A stretch of DNA of 28,427 nucleotides, taken from assembly GCA_964449565.1 (NCBI GenBank), contig CAYUZB010000043.1:1-28427 (forward strand), in the 5' to 3' direction. How positions within the stretch are numbered: position 1 is the stretch's first letter; every line of letters starts with the position of its first letter. Under the pieces are notes generated by a model. That model searched no databases. It saw nothing but the letters and a program-made list of their open reading frames with translations, and was not told the origin of the DNA. Of this stretch, positions 1 to 6,037 are shown one piece after another. Origin of the DNA: Granulosicoccus sp964449565. Lineage in GTDB: Bacteria > Pseudomonadota > Gammaproteobacteria > Granulosicoccales > Granulosicoccaceae. The translations under genes were made by a program, and so were the position numbers.

Positions 1-253
1 CGCGGGCTTTTTTCTTGCCTCTGGCCTTCTTCTTACCCCGAGCCTTCTTCTTGCCCGCGGCCTTTTTCTTGGTGGAGCGCTTCTTCTTGCTTGCGCGCTT
101 CTTACCCGCTGCCTTCTTTTTGGTCGAACGTTTTTTCTTGCTACTCGCTTTTTTCTTGCTAGCGCGCTTCTTCGAAGAGCGCTTTTTACCGCGAGCCTTC
201 TTTTTCCCAGCTTTAGCAGGTTTCGCTGCTGCTGGCTTAGCTATACGAGCCAT
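1..253 (-). CDS. Lysine-rich histone H1-like protein (partial, runs off left edge)
   Basis: The first 84 residues are visible; the C-terminus lies outside the window. Composition is almost entirely Lys, Ala, Arg, Ser and Gly. It starts MARIAKPAAAKPAKAGKKKA and then repeats short basic blocks. RSTKKKAAGKK occurs at residues 42-52 and 59-69, a 17-residue period, and KKKARG units occur at 17-22 and in tandem from 68 on. The start is ATG at 253, preceded by AGGAG about 7 bases upstream. This composition is that of bacterial H1-like or AlgP-like proteins, which bind DNA through basic tails and are thought to compact the nucleoid or modulate transcription. That role is by analogy only, since low-complexity sequence cannot prove homology. 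The opposite strand reads as a Phe/Leu-rich frame, which is a shadow. A similar basic tail ends the RNase R at the other end of the window. Confidence 0.75.
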   Translation of the reverse strand, partial: MARIAKPAAAKPAKAGKKKARGKKRSSKKRASKKKASSKKKRSTKKKAAGKKRASKKKRSTKKKAAGKKKARGKKKARGKKKAR

Positions 254-777
254 GGTCTAACTCCTGACTAATTGAGTTGAACAAACTAAAAACGGGAGCC
301 ATGACACTGGACTCCTCTGTCTTGACGACCACTTCGGGGATACCCTTCGGTGACCGGTACTGAAGATCCAGGTTTTGCGAATAATCAGGATTTCTCCCAA
401 ATACATATTCACCAAACCGGACCCCTCGCCTGCCTATCCATCAATCAATATGATCAAATCGATAAACGGGCCAAACAAAATCGCCAATCAAATTTGACGT
501 TCAATTTCGACATTCAAAACTACTCAAAATAAAAAGTAGCTTGTAAATCGAATGTGCGCATTGTCCACATAGTGCATAACTATTTCAACTGCAAGTTGTA
601 ATGATTTTAAATTAATTTCAATCAACATGCTTGTTTACATGTCCATTGAAACAATTTTTACTTACATTCGCACATTGAATTGCACATTCAGCGTCAACTA
701 TCGCACTTGTCGTGCCGGATTTGTTTAAGACACCTTACACTTGGATATCACTATAAAAACCCTTAAAAACAAATACC
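254..777. other. AT-rich intergenic region with symmetric motifs, no gene seen
   Basis: This 524-base stretch separates the divergent H1-like and RDD genes and should hold both promoters. It is visibly richer in A and T than the rest of the window. GCACATT occurs at 670-676 and 682-688 (12-base spacing), and its complement AATGTGC is at 551-557. An ACATG/CATGT inverted repeat sits at 625-642 and overlaps a TTGTTT/AAACAA pair at 631-654. A TATAAA at 752-757 could be a -10 element for the RDD gene, but no good -35 lies at the right distance. A possible 60-codon GTG frame at 350-532 has no ribosome binding site or recognisable product, so I do not call it. Confidence 0.5.
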
Positions 778-1191
778 ATGCAAAACAGTTCATCCTCTTT
801 CTCATTATTGTGTCGACGATCGCTCGCGTTTCTTTATGACAGTCTGTTACTCGTATCAGTGTTCTTTCTTGTCACTGCTATCGCTTTATCGATGAACGAT
901 GGACAAGCAATCGAACATTTTTCATACAAGTTCATCTTGTTTGGGATTGGATATTTGTTCTTCGACTGGTTCTGGCGACATGGCGGTCAAACACTTGGCA
1001 TGCGTGCCTGGAAACTTCAATTGAAGACACAAAACGGAGCAAAAATCACCCGTATTCAAACCCTGAACAGGTACATTTCAGGCACTTTTCTATTCGGATT
1101 TACCTTCGTTTTTATTCTATTTTCACAACAAAAAGAAGCACTTCATGATCGTATTTCAAAGTCATATATCACTTTAAAATCAAATAGTTAA
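778..1191 (+). CDS. RDD-family integral membrane protein
   Basis: A 137-residue protein with three hydrophobic segments, near residues 19-38, 49-66 and 101-119. The RDD pattern is present: Arg and Asp in and beside the first segment (RRSLAFLYDS at 13-22), then WRHGGQTLGMRAWKL at 66-80, the conserved W..GQT.GM element of the family. RDD proteins are small membrane proteins of mostly unknown role; a few have been linked to ion transport or stress. No Shine-Dalgarno sequence precedes the ATG. A TATAAA about 20 bases upstream raises the possibility of a very short leader. The gene converges on lptG with 47 bases between stops, and is AT-richer than its neighbours. Confidence 0.85.
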   Translation: MQNSSSSFSLLCRRSLAFLYDSLLLVSVFFLVTAIALSMNDGQAIEHFSYKFILFGIGYLFFDWFWRHGGQTLGMRAWKLQLKTQNGAKITRIQTLNRYISGTFLFGFTFVFILFSQQKEALHDRISKSYITLKSNS

Positions 1192-1199
1192 CGTATATA

Positions 1200-1211
1200 T
1201 CGAATATTCGA
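1200..1211. repeat. 12-base perfect palindrome between convergent genes
   Basis: TCGAATATTCGA lies in the 47-base gap between the stops of the RDD gene and lptG. It has no loop and no T-run, so it is not a normal terminator. It may be a protein site or chance. Confidence 0.3.
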
Positions 1212-1238
1212 CTTATATTATGAAACACCACCAAAAAA

Positions 1239-2363
1239 TTAGTTCGTTCGCAATATTCCCCAAATAGCGACCAACAAAAAAACGACCAATGGCAACAACG
1301 CGCTGATCAACGGCGACAAACCATTCGCAAGACCCAACTGAGTGAGTAATTTGTTCACTAAAACGTAGGCAATACCAAGCATGATGCCGATAAATATCTT
1401 TTGTCCTGCACCACCCGCTCGTTGCGATGCGAAGACAAACGGCATCGACAACATCAGCATGACAAGTGTTGCTAATGGGCTGGTCACTTTTGTCCAAAAT
1501 GCCAATTCGATTCGCTTACTGTCGAGCTGATTCTCATTCAAATAACGCACTTGATCATACAAATTTTTCGCTGAAAGACTCTCTGGAGAAATTGAAAGAC
1601 TTTTCAGGACATTGGCACTGACAAGGCTTGGAATGTCATTTTTTTCATCACTTTCAGACGATGTGACAAAATTTCGACGCGCAAGTGCTTGCCAACTGAT
1701 CTTTTCGATTTGTTCAATGACAGGCACATCGTTTTCAAAACGAGTCAGTTCGACATCTTCAAGTTGCCAATCAACGTCCTCACGCTTCGCCCTTTTCGCA
1801 TGAATGGCTGTCGCAAGTTTTCGCCCTTCAAAATGATGAACATTGATATCGAGTAACGTGAAATCCGGCATGACTGTCGAGATATGCACAAACCTGCCGG
1901 ACGACTTGAACCACAAACCCTTCCCACCTTTTACAGACAAACGCCGTTCAAGCGCGGTCAAACGGAGTTCTTCAGCAATCTGCTCCGCGCGAGGCATGAT
2001 TGTTTCGCCAACCAGAGCAATCAGGAGCATCAAAGCCACGCCTATGAGGCTCACCGCACGAATGATTCGCCCTTTGGAAATCCCCGCTGCTCGCATGACT
2101 GTCAGCTCACTATTAGTGGCAAGCGCACCAAGACCGAGCAAACTGCCGAGCAGCACGGCGGGAGCAAACAACAGATACGCCTTTCCCGGCATCGTCAGAA
2201 AAATATATTGAGCAGCCGATACCACGCTGTAATTGCCTTTGCCGACGTCATCAAGTTCGCTAATGAACGCAAAAATGCTGGCCAAGGCAACCAGTGTCAT
2301 CAATACCAGCAAACTCGTGGTCAGGATCGAGCGAGCGATGTACCGGTCAAGCGTCAAAAACAT
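1239..2363 (-). CDS. lptG: LPS export permease LptG
   Basis: A 374-residue inner-membrane subunit of the LptB2FG ABC transporter, which extracts lipopolysaccharide from the inner membrane and passes it to LptC and the periplasmic bridge. It begins MFLTLDRYIARSIL, the LDRYI start typical of LptG. Membrane segments follow near residues 13-38, 58-80 and 98-116, then a periplasmic jellyroll-like region of about 150 residues, then three more segments in the last 100 residues. The family motif GLGALATNSELTVMRAAG is seen at about 77-94. An in-frame extension would add 46 residues, but it overlaps lptF and has no counterpart in the family, so I chose the ATG at 2363. That ATG shares one base with the lptF stop (TGATG), which indicates translational coupling. 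Confidence 0.97.
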   Translation of the reverse strand: MFLTLDRYIARSILTTSLLVLMTLVALASIFAFISELDDVGKGNYSVVSAAQYIFLTMPGKAYLLFAPAVLLGSLLGLGALATNSELTVMRAAGISKGRIIRAVSLIGVALMLLIALVGETIMPRAEQIAEELRLTALERRLSVKGGKGLWFKSSGRFVHISTVMPDFTLLDINVHHFEGRKLATAIHAKRAKREDVDWQLEDVELTRFENDVPVIEQIEKISWQALARRNFVTSSESDEKNDIPSLVSANVLKSLSISPESLSAKNLYDQVRYLNENQLDSKRIELAFWTKVTSPLATLVMLMLSMPFVFASQRAGGAGQKIFIGIMLGIAYVLVNKLLTQLGLANGLSPLISALLPLVVFLLVAIWGILRTN

Positions 2364-3460
2364 CAGTTGCTTACCTGCCGTTGCGCCAGAAACCATCGCC
2401 AGCCGACGCGACGAATCAATAGCCAGACAATCAACAGGAACACCAGAAAGTGTACCGGCCACAAGCCAATCCACGCCGGCATGCTGCCAGCGGCGATCCA
2501 CTTCCTGGCCAGAACCAACAGATTGGCGTACGGGATATAGATAAGAATGGCGACAGCAATTTTACCAAAGCGCCCTTCACGTGGAGATGTGTAGCTTAAA
2601 GGAACCGCTAGAAGTGCCAGTAAAAGCGCTGCAAGCGGTATCGATACCCGCCATTGCAACTCCGCCTGATCAGCAGTATCACCGGTGTTCAGCAATTGCG
2701 AGAAGAGTTTTGCCTTGGTACGTAGACGCGGCTCAGAGGCTTCTTCCTTAGGCCTGAGCACACCTTGCCGTTTGAATTCAGTAATGGTGTAAGCCGCTTC
2801 ACCTGGTTTGCCAACACTGGTCTGACCATCGGTAAAGATCAGGTACTCGTCGCCGGTTGCGTTATCGATCTGATAGGTCGCCAGTCGAGCCGTGTCGATC
2901 GCCGGTAACTGGTCCTCCTTTTGCCGACGCATGAATACATCGGTGAATTGCGTACCGGTCTCGTTACTCTCCCGAACGAAAAATACGGTTTCACCGTTGC
3001 TGGATTCGATAAATTTACCAGGCGTCAGGAGTGATAGTGCGGATTGCTCTCGGATGGTTTGCTTGAGCGTCTGCTCATAACGCGCTGCCCATGGCGAGGC
3101 GAATATGGTCAAGGTGGTGATAAGAACCACACCAATCAAGCCGACGACTGCAGTCGGACGTAAAAGATCCTTCCACCCAATGCCGCAGGCATGCATAACC
3201 GCCATTTCGTTATCACGATAGAAACGACCATGGGCAAGTAAAATACCCAGATAAAGTCCGAGTGGAATCAAGGTCACCAGCAAACTGACCGATTTGACGC
3301 CCACCAACACCAGCAAGGTATCAGGCGTAATCGCGCCGTCAGTTACACTGCTCAGACTACGCGCCAGTACATTACCGATCATGATGACCAACAGCACGAT
3401 CAGCACAGCCGCGAAGGTCACCAACATTTCCTTCATCAGGTAACGGTCAAGAATGCGCAC
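2363..3460 (-). CDS. lptF: LPS export permease LptF
   Basis: A 365-residue partner of LptG in the LptB2FG lipopolysaccharide extractor. The family start is visible as RILDRYLMKEMLVTF, followed by a long hydrophobic segment. The conserved element RFYRDNEMAVMHACG aligns with the E. coli LptF region around LYTESEITVMHACG. Three membrane segments precede and three follow a periplasmic domain of about 160 residues. I start it at GTG 3460 (VRILDRYL), which gives almost exactly the E. coli length of 366. An upstream in-frame ATG at 3577 would add 39 residues unlike any LptF start. The Shine-Dalgarno for the GTG is weak, so the start is a family-based choice. The gene is transcribed away from pepA, as in E. 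coli. Confidence 0.95.
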   Translation of the reverse strand: MRILDRYLMKEMLVTFAAVLIVLLVIMIGNVLARSLSSVTDGAITPDTLLVLVGVKSVSLLVTLIPLGLYLGILLAHGRFYRDNEMAVMHACGIGWKDLLRPTAVVGLIGVVLITTLTIFASPWAARYEQTLKQTIREQSALSLLTPGKFIESSNGETVFFVRESNETGTQFTDVFMRRQKEDQLPAIDTARLATYQIDNATGDEYLIFTDGQTSVGKPGEAAYTITEFKRQGVLRPKEEASEPRLRTKAKLFSQLLNTGDTADQAELQWRVSIPLAALLLALLAVPLSYTSPREGRFGKIAVAILIYIPYANLLVLARKWIAAGSMPAWIGLWPVHFLVFLLIVWLLIRRVGWRWFLAQRQVSN

Positions 3461-3542
3461 GTGACAAGGTCTTCTACAAATTCTATGAAAACGGCAAAAG
3501 TTGTCTGAACGAAAACAACTCGGATCCGTCAATTTAGCACTG

Positions 3543-3571
3543 GTGACGCTATCGCACCAGTTGATTACACT
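3543..3571 (+). promoter_or_regulatory. Possible pepA promoter
   Basis: GTGACG (3543-3548) and TACACT (3566-3571) are separated by 17 bases and each matches the sigma-70 consensus at four of six positions. The site lies 29 bases upstream of the chosen pepA start, in the lptF/pepA divergent gap. It is a weak prediction. Confidence 0.28.
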
Positions 3572-3600
3572 GTACATCTTGGAAATTGGAGCATGTTGTC

Positions 3601-5094
3601 GTGAAAATCAACGTAGTCAGTCGAGAACCGACGACTCTCAAAAACGCCTGCCGTATCGTCGGCGTCTTCGAGAATGGCAAACTTGCTGGCTCAGCAGCTG
3701 CCATTGACAAGGCTAGTGGTGGCAGCGTCCGAAAACTGATTGAGCGCGGCGACTTTGTCGGCGAGCTTGGCCAGAGCGCTCTGCTGCACGACATCAAAGG
3801 CGCAAAGGCAGAACGGGTGTTACTTGTCGGATTTGGCAAGCGAACAGCTCTGAACGCTAACAAGTGGCGCACAGCGGTGAAAGCCATGGCCAAGAACCTG
3901 CTTGGCACGAAAGCATCTTCCGCTATCACCGATATTCCCTTTGCAATTAACTGCAAGGAACTCAAGCCATCAGACGCTTGTGAACAACTGTGCCAACTGC
4001 TGTATGCGGCAAGTTATCGCTTCGCGGGACATTCTCGACAAAAGCAACCATCCGTTGCAGCGTTAGACCAACTGTCAATCGTCGCGCCGAGCAAACAGAA
4101 AAATTCCGCCGAACGTTCAGCACTCAGTGGACTTGCCACCGCACAGGGCATGGCCATGACCCGCGACCTCGGCAACCTTGCGCCGAACATCTGCACGCCA
4201 CTTTATCTCGAATCGATTGCCTTGGAACTTGATGCAAAATTCGACAAGATCAGCAGCAGCGCACTCAATGAAGATGACATGGCCGCACTGGGTATGGAAG
4301 CCTTCCTCGCGGTCTCCAGAGGAAGCGAACAACCAGGGCGACTGGTGATCATGCAGTATCAAGGTCGCAAGAAGTCAGGAAAACCGATCGTGCTCGTCGG
4401 CAAAGGTGTGACATTCGATACAGGCGGAATTTCCATAAAATCGTCAGATGGCATGGACGAAATGAAATACGACATGTGCGGTGCAGCCACTGTTTTTGGC
4501 GTAATGCAAGCTGTCGCAACCCTTGACCTCGATATCAATGTTATCGGGGTCGTAGCTGCGGCCGAGAACATGCCCGATGGCAAAGCTTGTCGCCCCGGTG
4601 ATGTCGTCACAACCATGTCAGGGCAAAGCGTGGAAATCCTGAATACGGATGCCGAAGGGCGATTGGTCCTGTGTGACGCCTTGACCTACGTGGAGAAATT
4701 CAAGCCAGCCGTCGTTATCGATATGGCCACCTTGACCGGTGCCTGCATTATTGCACTTGGGCATGTAGCTAGTGCAGTAATCGGCAATAACGACAAACTT
4801 GTTCAGGAATTGTTGAACGCCAGCCAAGCATCTGGAGATCGTGCCTGGCAATTGCCACTGTGGGATGAATATCAGCAACAGCTCGATTCAAATTTTGCCG
4901 ATATGGGTAACATCGGTGGGCGACCAGCGGGTACCATCACAGCCGCCTGCTTTCTGTCCCGCTTTACCGAAAAGTATACTTGGGCACATTTGGATATTGC
5001 GGGCATCGCATGGCATTCCGGCAAGGACAAGGGCGCGACCGGGCGACCCGTGCCAATGCTCATGAAGTATCTGAGCAAAAGAGCAGATAAATAA
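3601..5094 (+). CDS. pepA: Leucyl (cytosol) aminopeptidase PepA
   Basis: A 497-residue M17-family metallo-aminopeptidase that removes N-terminal residues from peptides in the cytoplasm. In E. coli it also binds DNA for Xer recombination and carAB control. The NTDAEGRL signature is at 348-355. By alignment with bovine and E. coli enzymes, the metal ligands are K268, D273, D291, D350 and E352, and the catalytic pair is K280 and R354; all are present. The start is GTG at 3601, with GGAG 9 bases upstream. The protein then begins VKINVVSREPTTLKNACRIV, matching the E. coli N-terminus. A TTG at 3586 would add five residues and is less likely. First gene of a pepA-holC-unknown-valS run; holC begins 11 bases after its stop. 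Confidence 0.97.
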   Translation: MKINVVSREPTTLKNACRIVGVFENGKLAGSAAAIDKASGGSVRKLIERGDFVGELGQSALLHDIKGAKAERVLLVGFGKRTALNANKWRTAVKAMAKNLLGTKASSAITDIPFAINCKELKPSDACEQLCQLLYAASYRFAGHSRQKQPSVAALDQLSIVAPSKQKNSAERSALSGLATAQGMAMTRDLGNLAPNICTPLYLESIALELDAKFDKISSSALNEDDMAALGMEAFLAVSRGSEQPGRLVIMQYQGRKKSGKPIVLVGKGVTFDTGGISIKSSDGMDEMKYDMCGAATVFGVMQAVATLDLDINVIGVVAAAENMPDGKACRPGDVVTTMSGQSVEILNTDAEGRLVLCDALTYVEKFKPAVVIDMATLTGACIIALGHVASAVIGNNDKLVQELLNASQASGDRAWQLPLWDEYQQQLDSNFADMGNIGGRPAGTITAACFLSRFTEKYTWAHLDIAGIAWHSGKDKGATGRPVPMLMKYLSKRADK

Positions 5095-5105
5095 CGAGCT
5101 GGTAA

Positions 5106-5537
5106 ATGACGCGAATCGATTTCTATGTACTGGGCGGCAAGGACACTGCCGCGCGCTATGATCTGATTGCAAAGCTCAGTGAAAAAGCCGCCGGGCGCAA
5201 ACAGAACGTCTTTATATTCAGTGAGGACAAGGAGGTACTTGCAACCCTTGACGACATCTTGTGGAATTTTCGCTCGGTCAGCTTCGTACCACATGCCCTC
5301 ATTGATGACCCTGTATCAAGTCTGGTCGATACCGATCCGGTACAACTCTCCTCCTCCGAGCCCGGATTTGATCGTCAAGTCCTGATCAACCTGTCTGCCG
5401 AGGTGCCGCCGTTTTTCAGCCGCTTCGAAAGAACCCTGGAAATCGTCAACGATGACCCCAGTGTGCGTGATCCGGGCCGTGATCGCTATCGCTTCTACCA
5501 GCAACGCGGATACCCGTTGCAGCACCACAAAATGTAG
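5106..5537 (+). CDS. holC: DNA polymerase III chi subunit HolC
   Basis: A 143-residue protein of the usual chi length (147 in E. coli). Chi is an accessory subunit of the replicative polymerase clamp loader; it pairs with psi and contacts single-strand-binding protein. The N-terminus TRIDFYVLGG corresponds to ATFYLL of E. coli. LDDILWNFRSVSFVPHAL at about 48-65 matches the LDEALWARPAESFVPHNL region, and the final RDRYRFYQQRGYPL matches the conserved C-terminal helix. Placement between pepA and valS is the classical gammaproteobacterial arrangement. The ATG start is 11 bases after the pepA stop, with a modest GAGCTGG upstream. No psi gene (holD) is in the window. Confidence 0.95.
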   Translation: MTRIDFYVLGGKDTAARYDLIAKLSEKAAGRKQNVFIFSEDKEVLATLDDILWNFRSVSFVPHALIDDPVSSLVDTDPVQLSSSEPGFDRQVLINLSAEVPPFFSRFERTLEIVNDDPSVRDPGRDRYRFYQQRGYPLQHHKM

Positions 5538-5602
5538 CTTCTATACTCATTACCATGACGGTGCTCAAAACGCGACTACCCGGCCGTCGTGGGAGACTAT
5601 AG

Positions 5603-6004
5603 ATGAGCTATGACGATGATGATCTACCCGTCCTGAACGACGTGGTAAAAACCGGTGATGAATCAATCATCCAATCAACTCGCCTTGAGTACGAAGTTGA
5701 AGGCGAAATCGAATCGCTGCAAAACGCGACGATAGAATTCGATCTCCCCTCACATCTGCAACTTGGCGTTCAGTCAGAGGCGGCTAGTGACAACATTGAA
5801 CTGGATATTGCGGACGTTCCCGCCACAGAAATGGCCGCCAGCCTGGAAGAGATTGAAGGTGCCCTAATCGCCGACCCTGACGTACAACAGAGCATCGACG
5901 ATGAGCTCGAATTGCTAATTGACGATATTGTTGACAGACACGTCACAAGTTTGCGGCGCGACCTGCGCGCATTACTTGAAAGAGCAAGTCGCCTGCGACC
6001 ATAG
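5603..6004 (+). CDS. Acidic protein of unknown function between holC and valS
   Basis: A 133-residue, strongly acidic soluble protein with no signal peptide or membrane segment. The N-terminus MSYDDDDLPVLNDVVKTGDE contains a PVLxDVV peptide, which I recall at the start of several short uncharacterised proteobacterial proteins. The middle is acidic and probably disordered. The last 40 residues (DDELELLIDDIVDRHVTSLR, then RDLRALLERASRLRP) look like an amphipathic helix ending in basic residues. GGAG lies 7 bases before the ATG, so translation is well supported. It sits in the holC-valS run, 65 bases after holC and 33 before valS, and is presumably co-transcribed. I do not recognise a function. 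A partner of HolC or the replisome is speculation from position alone. Confidence 0.75.
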   Translation: MSYDDDDLPVLNDVVKTGDESIIQSTRLEYEVEGEIESLQNATIEFDLPSHLQLGVQSEAASDNIELDIADVPATEMAASLEEIEGALIADPDVQQSIDDELELLIDDIVDRHVTSLRRDLRALLERASRLRP

Positions 6005-6037
6005 GCAGTTCCCTGGATAGGCAGTACACTTAGGCGT

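Noticed and set aside
15..260. Phe/Leu-rich open frame on the plus strand
   Set aside because: It is the complement of the Lys-rich H1-like gene: AAG/AAA codons read backwards give Phe/Leu. No ribosome binding site.
350..532. Possible 60-residue GTG-started peptide
   Set aside because: No Shine-Dalgarno, no recognisable composition or motif, and it lies in an AT-rich regulatory-looking region.
554..571. DnaA-box-like TTGTCCACA
   Set aside because: One copy only and it differs from TTATNCACA at a conserved position; nothing else suggests an origin.
2364..2501. 46-residue N-terminal extension of LptG
   Set aside because: It overlaps lptF coding sequence and does not match any LptG start; the ATG at 2363 gives the family N-terminus.
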